From: Wyeomyia smithii
Lineage: Eukaryota > Arthropoda > Insecta > Diptera > Culicidae
Length of the DNA: 64,000 bases
NCBI RefSeq assembly: GCF_029784165.1
Contig: NC_073694.1
Span: 74,109,411-74,173,410 of the forward strand
Direction of reading: 5' to 3'
Position numbers and translations under genes: made by a program. Shown in pieces: positions 47,598 through 57,600 of the stretch. The notes below the pieces were generated by a model. It saw only the letters and a list, made by a program, of their open reading frames with translations. It did no database searches and was not told the origin of the DNA. Positions within the stretch are counted from its first letter, which is position 1. The number at the start of each line of letters is the position of its first letter.

Positions 47598-47600
<3 letters not shown>
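46200..47600. other. GC-richer, repeat-poor island
   Basis: No coding frame can be supported, but base composition is higher in G+C and the sequence does not recur in the window. It contains tight clusters such as GCCGCCGCGGC near 47275 and ATCGATAAAATATGACC near 46335. Such islands in large mosquito genomes are often conserved non-coding or regulatory DNA (inference). A comparative alignment would decide. Confidence 0.35.

Positions 47601-47653
<53 letters not shown>
47600..47653 (+). repeat. (CT)n microsatellite
   Basis: About 54 bp of almost pure CT dinucleotide. The arginine/glutamate- and serine/leucine-rich frames over it are artefacts. Confidence 0.97.
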
Positions 47654-47658
<5 letters not shown>

Positions 47659-48179
47659 GCAAACACACAAATATACATGAAATTTGTTTGCATAGCCAAA
47701 TGGGCACGCAGCTCAAATGCCACGGGTCAAACACTTGCCGCACACGTCCAGCGATTTTCAAGGTTTTCTTTTCTTACGATCTGGTGCTTTAACACATATG
47801 GAGCACAAATGGATGGTAATGAAGATTTATTATTAGCTAACTAGAGGATATTTATGTTGATTATTCGGTATACATCAACCGGCGGACTAGTTTCAATAAG
47901 TTTTCGGTTCGAAGCTGTTTTCCATTTTAGCGTTAGAACTTCACCGGTGTAGCACTTTATTGATGACAATATTTGGGTTTGGCGCTTCGCTTTTTTGCAA
48001 TCAAAACTTGTAAGATGTTGATTAAAAAACAATCTTCTTTAAGGTTATTTCTAAGCGACGTAATATTTTTTTTGTTCATTTTCAATATCGCCGTTTTCCT
48101 CCTTCCTGCATGATTAATCATGGTTTTCTGGTAGAAATGCTTTACCATTTCGCTGTCGAAACTTGATCTCTCTTTTGAT

Positions 48180-48316
48180 CCGAGACTTTGTAGCCAACTA
48201 TTAGTATACAGAACAATAGCGGGGCTAGCGCTTTGGATCCTACTGACACTAACAGTCCCTCCCGAGCTGGGAATAGCTAGAATTAGACCAGTGTACCTCG
48301 AAACCAGCTGAGTGGT
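48180..48316 (-). mobile_element. tRNA-derived SINE (Aedes-type), copy 3, partial
   Basis: On the minus strand it shares CAGCTGGTTTCGAGGTACAC at the head and GACTGTTAGTGTCAG then TTGGCTACAAAGTC with the two copies at 26 kb. The tRNA-like part is shortened (the B box is lost) and the 3' tail is missing. It is a degraded member of the same family. Confidence 0.75.
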
Positions 48317-48423
48317 CAGAGTCAGTTAAATTTCACAGTAAACCAACTGAATGGGGCTGGAAGAAACCGATTAAACTTATTGAGCAACTTAACTCGAAAG
48401 ATCAATAATGTCGTCGGTCACAT

Positions 48424-48866
48424 CCTTGCAATAGACATGGTCGGGTTTCGAGTTTTCGAACCCGAAACCCGAACCCGACCCGTACCCGACGGGTTCGAGT
48501 CGGGTTCGGGTTTGAAAATTTTTGAAAGTGTCGGGTTCGGGTTTGGTGAAAAAAAACTTTCGGGTTCGGGCCGGGTTCGGGTTTGAAAATATCGGGTTCA
48601 GGTCGGGTTTAGGTATGAAAATCCGAAACCAGAGTATAAAAACTATAAAATCTCGGTTTCGGGTCGGGTTCGGGTTCCACAATTTCGGGTTCGGGTCGGG
48701 TTCGGGTTTCATGGAAATAAAATTTTCGGGTTCGGGTCGGGTTCGGGTTTGAACGAAAAAACAAGTTTCGGGTTCGGGTCGGGCTCGGGTTTCGACCGAA
48801 AAAAAGTCGGGTTCGGCTCGGGTACGGGTTTGAAAAACATCAAACTCGACCATCTCTACCTTGCAA
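48424..48866. mobile_element. hAT-type MITE filled with CGGGTT minisatellite, copy 1 (48432-48858)
   Basis: The ends TAGACATGGTCGGGTTT and AAACTCGACCATCTCTA are inverted repeats. CCTTGCAA flanks both sides (48424-48431 and 48859-48866), a perfect 8-bp target duplication as for hAT elements. The interior is an irregular minisatellite of GGGTTCGGGTCGGGTTCGGG-type units alternating with AT-rich spacers such as TTGAAAA. The long frames across it (for example 48389-48853 on the minus strand, full of PEPDPNP) come from the repeat and are not a gene. Confidence 0.87.
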
Positions 48867-48888
48867 TCAGACTGGGAAGGGGTAAGGG

Positions 48889-49291
48889 ATGTCAGTTAGA
48901 GATGGTCGGGTTTGGCTTTTTTCAAACCCGTACCCGAATTTATTTTCCATTGTAACCCGAACCCGACTCGAACCCGAGGTTTTTTTTTGGGGGTCGATTT
49001 TTTGTACCAATTTTAGGCTGTCCTGATGCTTTGAGCCTCGAATGATATTGAAATGTTAGTGATTTTTACAGTTGCATGAAATTAGACATCATTATCTTAT
49101 AAAAATGAACATTTGATATAGTCGGGCTTCGGGTTTTCGGACCTAAACCCGAACCCGACCCGTATCCGACACCTTCAAAAATTTTCAAATCCGAGCCCGA
49201 CACTTTCAAAAATTTTCAAACCCGAACCCGTACGGGTCGGGTTCGGGTTTCGGGTTTTAAAACCTGAAACCCGACCATCTCTAATGTAAGT
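48889..49291. mobile_element. hAT-type MITE filled with CGGGTT minisatellite, copy 2 (48897-49283)
   Basis: The ends TAGAGATGGTCGGGTTT and AAACCCGACCATCTCTA are perfect inverted repeats. The flanks ATGTCAGT (48889-48896) and ATGTAAGT (49284-49291) match at 7 of 8. The interior again holds CCCGAACCCGACCCG-type units near both ends, with about 200 bp of ordinary AT-rich sequence in the middle. It lies only 38 bp from copy 1. Confidence 0.82.
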
Positions 49292-50764
49292 ATGAGCTCT
49301 GCTGTTTGGAGACCGTGTTAACCTTTTGGAAGACTATAGGTTGTTCCATCTCAAGTGCGCAATAAAAGTGTATAAATGTAACAGTGATCCTCTCAGATTT
49401 TACTGAATGTTTTGGGAATGTTCATATAAGGTCACAAGGCGAAAATACCAATTTATCTCGGCAAACTTTCCAATAGCTGGTCGAGTTCGGCAAAGTTTTT
49501 AGCAAATGTCAGCAATATATTTCGACGAACATATCGATCTGCCGTAAACCAGTTAGTACTAACATTTCGTTTACCGAAGTTCTTGAAAATTCTGCTGATA
49601 ATTTGTAAAACATTCGTAAACAAATCCAAGCACAGTTTTCGGCAAATGAATGAATTTTGATTTCAAATTTGATTTTTTATCATATTTATGAGAAAATTTT
49701 ACAAAGAAAAAAATTTTGTCAGGAAAACACTCCGAGGTACCTACTATGCCGTATAAGGTTATTATTTTTTCAAATGCAAGAAGAACCTATCAGACAGTAC
49801 TATTGCTCAAAATTAATATTTTTCGGATTCGTTGTTTAATTTTCTTCAAAAATAATGTAATGTGCATGCATAATTGGCACACATGGTGGCATTGCATGTT
49901 GAAGATCAATCTGTTCTCTAACTGCTCAGAATATTTTCATCGTTAGAAAATTCAAGTATAGTTGTTGAACTGTTATCAAAGTTTATATGTTAGGTGATGC
50001 CGCTGGCAATGGATTAAGATGGAATGACCCATATTTTTGATAGTAGAGAACAGGCTTTTTAATCTTCACCTTCACGAGTGAATCTCCAAGTGACGATGAT
50101 GCAATTCAACTTTGTCTTCAAACCCACTTGATATCAGCTTCGTTTTGTTTAGCTCTTCCTCTCAATGAACAAAAAAAAAATAGGGAAAGGGTCGTTAGAT
50201 CAGGATTTACCTTGATGAGTGATTCGGTCATATATAATTTGTGCTCGTATCTATTTAGCTACTTCAGATTTGTTCTTTGTTCAGCCTGCTAATTAGAGAA
50301 ACCCTCTACATTCCACGTAGATAAATTATTGAAGATTTCGACCCCCACCCCCTCCCTTTCTGCCCCTGTGAATAACTGTCCATATAAATTCCAAAAAATG
50401 TGAATGGATCGTGTGCTTTAACGATTCCCCCATTCCAAATTGTCGACGTGAAATGTGGAAGGCCCCTTTTTATATTTGGTACCGGAATGATTGCTGTTGA
50501 GGCCGCGCACAAATGCATAGAATTGTTTAACATTTTGACATGAGCCTAAGTGAAATGCAAAATATTATACTACTACAGCATGTGGATACAATTTAAACCA
50601 ACCGTGAGGAGGTTATTGGATCTAATCTATTCGATCCAATAGCAATAGATCTACTCACTATAAGCCTAGCCTCACTAACGAAAACTTGACGCATACTAAA
50701 ACCGAAAACGATCCGAAGTATGCTGATTCAGAAAATTGCATATTCTTTGGTGGTTTTAATGTTT
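49292..50764. other. No gene seen
   Basis: AT-rich DNA. A block near 49440-49640 repeats TTCGGCAAA/TTTGCCGAA-like words in both orientations and may be an old MITE. A small perfect inverted repeat ATTGGATC...GATCCAAT lies at about 50608-50641. No frame shows a domain. Confidence 0.4.
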
Positions 50765-51690
50765 CGAATCACAAAACTATTACAAAAAACGTGAAACTCA
50801 AACAAATTCATCAAAAACTCGTGGATTTCCAAAACAATTTAAGAGACAGAAATTGTGTTTCTTCTTCGTAGTTACATAAAATTTTCTGATCTAAAACTTT
50901 GTCGAGAACTGCAAAGCTCTAGCGTTTAAGAATAAAAAGTTGGTGTCGAAGCGCCATCCCTGCTTCCAAATCGCGAACTAAACTGAACATCAAGTTGAAG
51001 TTCTTATTACACTGAGAAACTTTTCTGAAGACTGCAAATAGGTTGGATAGAATATCATAGTACTGGACCGTGTATTCCATGCAATAAATACATAGCAATT
51101 GTATTTGTACATAAAACCTATGGTTATATTCAAACTAAAATATCATAAAAACACAAAAAACACATCTTTCAAAATTTCAGAAAATTAAGATTTTTTGATG
51201 GACAATTTTTAGAAAAAATCATGGTTTGCTAATACTTACTTACTTATGAGATATCTAATTCACAAAATTATGTTTTTTTTTTCAAATTTCATGTAATATT
51301 TTCACTTGAGTACTTCAAAAACTTCTGTACTCGAAAGAAAACGACGTAACTATTCAATTTCTATTGAGAAAAAATTTGTAAGAAATTTATTCGAGTGAAC
51401 TCATAAAATTATCACATGAAAACGTGAAATTCAGACAAATTTTACAAAAACTCGTAGATCTCTGAAACTTGAAGAGTTAGAAATTTTGTATATTCTGTAA
51501 AGTTTCATGGAATTCAAAGATCTACAACTTTGCCGAATACCGCAAAGCTCTAGCGTGTAAGGGAAAGAAGTTGGCATCGCATCGCCACTTTTGCGGCTAA
51601 ATTCCGAACCAATTCAAACATCCAAAATAAAGCCCTAACTATACCAAGAAACTTTGTAGAAGATCGGAAACCGATTGGTCAATCCTTAAG
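50765..51690 (+). repeat. Diverged direct repeat, ~290 bp units ~640 bp apart
   Basis: The unit at about 50765-51060 recurs at about 51405-51690 in the same orientation. Shared landmarks, in order: ACGTGAAA, ACAAATT, CAAAAACTCGT, AACTTTG, CGCAAAGCTCTAGCGT (with GCAAAGCTCTAGCGT in the first), AAGTTGG, CGCCA, AACT-AA, AGAAACTTT and ATTGG/TTGG. Identity looks moderate, so this is an old duplication or two insertions of one element. Blocks near 45380-45500 look related. Confidence 0.6.
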
Positions 51691-51729
51691 AGCGCTCTAT
51701 TAATTTCGTTCCGCTAGATTCCATTTCTG

Positions 51730-51935
51730 GCCCAGTGTGCAATGACAGTTTGCCCATGTACCAACTGTCATTAAAGCGATTCAGGGCGATTTTTTATTTT
51801 TAACTAAAAATCGAAGGACGATGATATAAAATTTACGAAAAATCACGTTTTGCTCAGGAAATTACGCTCTTCAAGCTAACATATAAAAATTAGAAATCCG
51901 CGAATAGCTAAACAACCCAATTTCATGGAAGTCGC
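51730..51935. mobile_element. Half copy of the palindromic ATTGGGTTGTTTAGC MITE
   Basis: From about 51765 the sequence AACTGTCATTAAAGCGATTC, AAAAATCGAAGGACGATGAT, AAATCACGTTTT and GAATAGCTAAACAACCCAATT follows the right arm of the 62161-62478 element step by step. The left arm is absent except for a few bases around ATGACAGTTTGCCCA. It is a broken palindromic MITE. Confidence 0.7.
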
Positions 51936-51984
51936 ATAGGGGTAGCAATAGAAAATAGTCGGCGTGAAATGTGATACGGTTATA

Positions 51985-52190
51985 GATTCTGTAACAGTAC
52001 CACCGTCTCAGCAACACAATGCCGGAGACAAGGAGATTGCGGGTTCAAATCCCGTCTGGATGCGTTGTATTTTCCCAAGTCTGTATCATATTTTCAGTTC
52101 GCTTATTTTATGCTCCATCAGCTGCACACACTCTCTACCTTTATTGAACTTGAATGTTGACGGGTAAAAAGTGGCTGTAAAAATAAGAAT
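51985..52190 (+). mobile_element. tRNA-like SINE relic (third type), copy 1
   Basis: A tRNA T-arm-like sequence TGCGGGTTCAAATCCCGTC (about 52029-52047), with a perfect stem and a B-box core, is preceded by a possible anticodon arm GTCTC...GAGAC. A tail containing TCATATTTTCAG follows. The layout matches 53140-53290. There is no intact tRNA fold or CCA context, so it is a SINE head, not a tRNA gene. Confidence 0.6.
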
Positions 52191-53139
52191 TAGCTCGAAA
52201 AAAAGTCGCGTAGCACTCTTTGGTTTTCAAATTTATTTAAATGACCTTATTAATTCTTTTTTGTACAAACAACCACACTTACAACGATAAAATGTACTGA
52301 ATTTATTTAATTACATTTGACTCCGATTACTTTCACTCCTTAAATCCGTATCAATCTATTTTATTCGAAAGTATTGCGCGAGTGAAAAGTTTCTACACCC
52401 GACGCGGACCGTGGCCTACTGCGATTCCTCTATCGAATTGGTTAACATTTTCTCCGGATGGTTATAAAAATAATCGCAATAAATTGCATTATTTTTTAAT
52501 AAATAGTGGCAACTCACATTTTTTGAGTCAGTTTAGCTATGGCTTTAAAATCTTAGTCTGTATAAGAATTTGAGAAATCTGGAGTTTACGACATTTTTCT
52601 TAATTTACAATTTTAATCATGCGTAGAAAGATTATCATGCGTGAAATTGTAGCACGACTTTAAATAGTTGAGAAGACAAGTCCAAAATTTATGTTTTGAT
52701 ATTTCTTAATTGATGAATGAGAAAAAACGACAAAAAAGTGGGCAATATTTTGCTGACAGCGAGGAGTAAAACTGACGCAGACTATCTTGCCACTGTTTCC
52801 AAAGCTTGACCCAATGTCTCTAATTTTATGTTTAATCCACCTACAATTAAGATACGAATTTTTTTTTTTTCACTATATTCGGCAAAGTTGTAGCAAATTC
52901 GATAAGAAATAACTTTGTAAAAGACACCATACTTCTGTCTGCCTATTTAAATGGACTTTTGTGGAGTTTTCTATAGATTGCCACTATTTTTTCAATATAA
53001 CATTTAGAAGTGATTTTTCACGAATTTTCAATATTCCACAATGTTGTTTGCTATAACGAAAAAACAATTTCATCAAAGGATGTTCATTTTTATTTCTAAT
53101 ATCTCTTGGTTAGTTACTAACTTGATACTAGAACTACGT
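52191..53139. other. No gene seen; holds dispersed repeat copy 2
   Basis: AT-rich and non-coding. The segment 52742-52787 is the second copy of the dispersed repeat at 4343-4387. The remainder shows no supportable feature. Confidence 0.45.
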
Positions 53140-53290
53140 CTTTAACGTTCTGCAGTTGTGTAACGGAAACACATCTGACCGGAGGTTGGAAGTTGTGGGT
53201 TCGAGTCTCACCTGCTGAACTATATTTGTCGTAGTTTCTACAATCATATTTTCAGATAATTTAATTTTCTATCTTCATTACTACATTTAC
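53140..53290 (+). mobile_element. tRNA-like SINE relic (third type), copy 2
   Basis: GTGGGTTCGAGTCTCACCT (about 53197-53215) forms a T-arm with a B-box core. The region before it (CATCTGACCGG-AGG) looks like the anticodon/variable part of a tRNA. The tail again has ATCATATTTTCAG. Shared order with 51985-52190 supports a SINE family. Confidence 0.6.
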
Positions 53291-54179
53291 ACCTTAAACA
53301 AAAATTATTTCTTGGTTATTGACCGTTTCTATCGAATTTTAGACTCGATTATCCGGAATTTTATTTTTGTGGTGTTCGTTTTCAATTTTTATTTCGAAAT
53401 TTACTTTAATTTTTTTACCACTTGTGTTCTTTCCGGCATGTTTGGGACATGTCCGAATTAAATGAAAAATACACTGTGCTACAAATGAAAAAACCTGAAT
53501 TAATCCACCTAGTGGTGCAGAAACCTTTGTTATACTAACTATTACTTTATACATATTAGGCCAGTCAATTACAAATCGTATACCAACGTAAGTCCATTTT
53601 CAATAATGAATCAAATGGATTTAAAAGATAGTTTTCAGAAAGTTAACCAAAGACGATCATTGCATTAAAGCTTGACGTGGTTTTCGCAAATATTATGGAT
53701 GTTATCATTGGAGTATATGAGTCTTTTTTTTTTTGATCACAAACCAAATTTTAAATGCTGGCTAGAAGCAACTAAAATTTTAGTAACAGATGAACAATGA
53801 TGCTGATTTCACATTAGAACAGTAAATATGTATGTTAGTTCAATGCAATTCAATTTTTTTAATTCTTCGTAATCCAGGCTTGAAAACCACACTCACTTTA
53901 TTTGCAGAAATCGTAGGACCTAGATTTATGAATCAGCATCAAGTATTTTTTTACGAATTGAAGCAAAGTTTTCAAACCTGCTCTCGAAAAATTATAGTTC
54001 AGAATTATACAGGAAAAAATATTACTCTTGATGAAAGTTGTCAATTTCTATCTCAAATGCATTGTGACGACCTGTGAGAATTTTGGATTTCCAGGGTGTA
54101 GTCGAGAACATGACAAAATCCGAAATAAAGACTTAAAAAAACTTGTTTAAATAAGAAAGCAATATTTACATCTTAGATG
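53291..54179. other. No gene seen
   Basis: AT-rich. The plus-strand frame at 53832-54077 (81 codons) has no domain I recognise. The AATCCACCTAGTGGTG segment near 53500 resembles the inverse of the CGCTAGGTGGATTA repeat near 17845. Confidence 0.4.
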
Positions 54180-54699
54180 AGCATAGTGTATCATATCATT
54201 GAGATAAGTGACTTTTCGCCTACGCATACCAGTTAGCGCGTAGGGTAGTTAGGGGTAATTTGGACCCCCTAAGGAAAACTCCAGTTATTTCGTAACCTGT
54301 TTTTTCTATCCCATAAACGTAATGTATTATAGTAACATTTATCTGTTTTCTATGTTTCTCAAAAGAACAAAAAAATCAAAAGAACAAAAAAATAACGAAA
54401 CTAAAAATAATGATTTTCGGACATAAAAAAATCGTTTGGGGTGAAAATTGACAGCTATTGGGGTAATATGGACAGTGTTTGGGGTGATGTGGACAGGGTA
54501 AAAAATGTGAGTTTTATTGTATCAACAGTTACCTCATACACAGTAGAAGGTGGTATTAGGCATACGGAATGATAACTGCATCTTTCAGGCATTGCACAGT
54601 GGTTCTACCGTAGGCCAAAAAAATTACCCTTTTCCAATTATTCATACTAAAAACTGAGTATGCGTTCGCGTGTATGTGTACTAAAAACTGAGTATGTGT

Positions 54700-54845
54700 G
54701 CGCGTGTGTGTATGTGTGTGTGACTGTGTGTGTGTTTGTGTGTGTGTGTGTGTGCGTGTGTGTGCGTGTGTGTGTGTGTGTCTGTCTATGTGTGTATCTG
54801 TCTATGTGTATGTGTGTATGTGTGTGTGTCAGTGTATGTGTGACG
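54700..54845 (+). repeat. (GT)n microsatellite, imperfect
   Basis: Imperfect GT/GC/TGTA repeats inside the pogo-like element. The CVCVCV-type frames across it are artefacts. Confidence 0.95.
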
Positions 54846-55639
54846 TAAGTTTCATGAGTATCGGATTTGGCCGCACATTGAATAATGCTGTGTCAGGAAA
54901 TTTCAATGATTTTTATCTTTGAAAATCACATTTTTAAGCTTAACTTCGATTACCTGTAACTCCCTCAATTTTGATCTGATTTTGGATTCGTTTTGAAGGG
55001 AAATTTATGTTATTTTTTTCATTTCCCAATGTTTACCAAAAATACAACCAGTTTTTAAATCAAGTTTGCCTGAAAGCCAAAAATTATGTATTTCAGAACT
55101 CATGTGTACCGTACAGTGAAACAGTTCGGAATGATCGGATAGTCAACAGTCTATGGGAAATTAACCGTACTTTTCGAATTTGTGGGTTCCGGTTTGCATA
55201 TCGTCGTTCCAAATCCGTTAATCCCAAATCCGCGAAACGGGAAAATTTACAACGAATGTATTTTGACGTACGATTTCTTATTTTTCCTTAAAAGGCCTAA
55301 AAAATTCCTTAAATTTTCCATTATTTATTTTAATCAGCCAAACGACTTAAAAGTTACAACTTCTTGAAAAATGATTGCCGATTTTTGGCAATCCTAATTC
55401 AAAAAGGATCACACTAGGGACCAAACAAAAAAATACCGGTATAAAATTGTTCGATAAAAAACAAGTATACCAATGTAGAACATGATCTGAACTAAAAAAT
55501 AAATCTGATAATAAGAAAGGTTTAACGTCATTTTAAGTGAATAACATTTTTTGACATGAGAAATGAGTTCAGCACCCAAAAACTGGCATTATACGTCATT
55601 TTCAATCATTTTATAAAAAATTTTAGGTTTTTTACAACT

Positions 55640-55790
55640 TTTATTCAGAAAGCCGCCATTGCGCGGGGTATTGAAAACTCTTTTCGTACAGATAAATCAT
55701 CCAGGATTCCCTGCAATACTTTTTACAGTTCATCCTTTGTACACCACCGTCTATCCATCCGTTTTTATATGCCCGCGGCAAAAGAATTTA
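55640..55790 (-). pseudogene. psq/CENP-B-type helix-turn-helix relic of a pogo-like transposase
   Basis: The minus-strand translation reads RMDRRWCTKDEL, a stop, then KVLQGILDDLSVRKEFSIPR and AMAAF. This follows the family pattern W-x-x-x-x-L-x-x-A-L-x-x-I...LSVRKA...F-I-P-R-x-T-L found at the N-terminus of pogo/Tigger transposases and pipsqueak-domain proteins, which bind the element's ends. Position (about 425 bp from the 56215 end) and strand fit the N-terminal part of a transposase read from that end. The rest of the protein is not recognisable, so the copy is dead. Confidence 0.65.
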
Positions 55791-56640
55791 CTTCAAACCC
55801 GCCTGACCATATCACCCCAAAAAAACTGTCCATTTTACCCCAAACAGGACGCCTTTCTAAAAACTCAGTTCCTTTCACTATTTTCGATCAAACTTATCGC
55901 AATCTTTCATTAAAATATAGTCTTTTACTAGACAAACACAGCTGCAAAGCTAATTAGATTGAAAACATTGAAGAAGCTGTCAAAAAACCTTAAATACACG
56001 AGCGTAAAACTTACAGCAACATTAACTTTTGATGTTTCCTTTGTTTACATTGGCACTGCGGTGCACCTGTAACAGCAAACCATGAAATTTTCATGTTAGT
56101 TAGGGTTTAGTAGTTTAAGGAAAGGATGAAGTAGTGGAACCCAAAAAAGTAATACTTTCCAAGATAAAGCACCTGTCCATTTCACCCCAGGGGTCCAAAT
56201 TACCCCAAACTACCCTATAGCCTTTCGAAGTGGCTTTAGTTTCATCCAAACTGTGAATCATCGCATCTCGATGTTCACATTTTTTTAACACTTTTTCCTT
56301 ATTTTGCCGATCACGTTCGCCAGCGACTTTAGGTTCCTGGTCACAAGTGAAAAGTGTATTCAGAACCGAATTTAAAACATAAAATAAAGGTTCAACTGAT
56401 AAATTTTCCAGCTGTTCAGAACGTAGCATTGCAGAAAAAAACAGCGATTTATTTATGTTTTTCTCAACGGGTGGCACTAACACATTCGTACGTAAATAGG
56501 TCTATTCATCTTTGGTAAAGCTTTTCAAAATATCTGCATCGCTAATTGTGTTACATGTGCAAACTGTGGGATCAGATTTTGCTACAATGCTTGGCTCTCG
56601 AAAGCTGTAAAAGTTTCCTATTCTTCGCAAATCTGGATTC

Positions 56641-57079
56641 AACGTACAATTTAATATATATTTTAAAAGAAGTGTGGACGGAAGCTTCGGAAGCGAGAAA
56701 AGGAGCTAAGTAAGCATTGCAGTTTCTTCTTAAATCTGATTCAAATTATGCAAAATTGTCGATCATTGTTGATTTCCTTTGAGAAATAAATAGCGTTACG
56801 AAAAAAAGAGGGAAAGAGCAGAAGAAAGAGACGAGAGAGAGAGAGAGAGAAATTATCCAAAAAGTAAAATATGATATGAGAAAAAAAAGTAAAATATCTC
56901 ATGTCTAAAATATACTTTGGTCAAAACTCTACAGTTCAAGCAACCAATAAAAGATCGCACTCAGTATGATTTCAAAGAGCTCTGGGGCCTTCATTTGAGC
57001 AGGCGAACATCAAAATCGGAATAAGCGTTCTGTAAAAAGAGTGTTTTTTATTATTTTTCTTTTTTGGGTCGATTTTAAT
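56641..57079. other. No gene seen; short (GA)n tract
   Basis: AT-rich, with a GAGAGAGA tract at about 56830-56850. It continues into the repeat unit that starts near 57080. Confidence 0.5.
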
Positions 57080-57408
57080 ATACTACACATATAAACAACA
57101 TATTTACACATACATACGTACAGGCACACATACACAAACATACATAAATTGTTCAATTCGTCGATCTGAGTAAATTGGTATACAACACATGGCTCTCCGT
57201 GCCATTAATTTTGCCTTAAAAGTTAAATGTCTCATATAAAAAATACTCTTTGATCAATATTTTAAAATCTAAGCCACTAATCAAAAATCCACTCGGTAGC
57301 ATTCTGGGGGAGCACAGTAGCTTCGGTTTGCGTATAAGATCATTCAAATTGGATATTGCGTTCTGTAAGAAAGGTGCGTTAGTATTTTGCGGCACATACA
57401 TACAGACA

Positions 57409-57454
<46 letters not shown>

Positions 57455-57600
57455 ACACACACACACACACATACACACACATACACACGAACAGACATTG
57501 CTCAGTTCGTCGAGCTGAGTCAGATGGTATATACGATTCGGCCCTCCGGATCATGGATCTGTTTTGCGTTTTTCGACCGATTTTATAACCTTTGTTTAGT
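57080..57600 (+). repeat. Two diverged units of a (CA)n-linked dispersed repeat
   Basis: Each unit has an ACATACATACA/(CA)n-rich part followed by TTCGTCGA(G/T)CTGAGT and a GGTATA...GCTCTCCG or GCCCTCCGG block. Unit 1 is about 57080-57205; unit 2 is about 57395-57600, with a long (CA)n at 57413-57486. I remember similar (CA)n-GTCGAGCTGAGT units as widely dispersed in Aedes genomes (not checked). Confidence 0.65.

Larger units (their letters stand above)
54241..56217 (-). mobile_element. Pogo-like DNA transposon relic (54243-56215), TA target duplication
   Basis: The ends GGGTAGTTAGGGGTAATTTG and the inverse of GGGTAGTTTGGGGTAATTTG, each followed by GACCCC, give inverted repeats of about 26 bp. 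TA flanks both sides (54241-54242 and 56216-56217). A second inverted pair lies further in: GGGGTAATATGGACAG (about 54460) against CTGTCCATTTTACCCC (about 55829). TA duplication and the helix-turn-helix relic inside (55640-55790, minus strand) place it with pogo/Tigger-type elements of the Tc1/mariner superfamily. It is about 1.97 kb and contains a (GT)n stretch. No catalytic domain could be read. Confidence 0.78.
54180..56640 (-). pseudogene. Decayed unknown coding unit, copy 2 (split by the pogo-like element)
   Basis: On the minus strand, in one frame from about 56640 down to 56217 with a single in-frame stop near 56510, the translation includes RIGNFYSFREPSIVAKSD, CTCNTISDADILKSFTKDE, the stop, then LRTNVLVPPVEKNINKS, EPLFYVLNSVLNTLFTCD and KVLKKCEHRDAMIHSLDE. 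It is then cut by the 54243-56215 insertion and continues at 54242-54180 with DNA similar to 35575-35640. The plus-strand relic at 35.2 kb shares the LRTNVLV-VEKNI core. Coding-like conservation between two diverged copies suggests it was once a real protein. I do not recognise the family. Confidence 0.55.

Noticed and set aside
48389..48853. 154-codon minus-strand frame rich in PEPDPNP
   Set aside because: It is entirely the CGGGTT minisatellite of a hAT-type MITE with a clear 8-bp target duplication; the coding look is produced by the repeat period.
48420..49290. CRISPR-like array of short repeats
   Set aside because: The repeats are irregular, the spacers are not unique, and the array lies within TIRs in a eukaryotic setting.
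54660..54922. Cys/Val-rich frames (CVCVCV)
   Set aside because: They are translation of the (GT)n microsatellite.
55556..55957. 133-codon plus-strand frame
   Set aside because: It is antisense to the pogo-like helix-turn-helix relic and runs into the element's inverted repeats; no domain.
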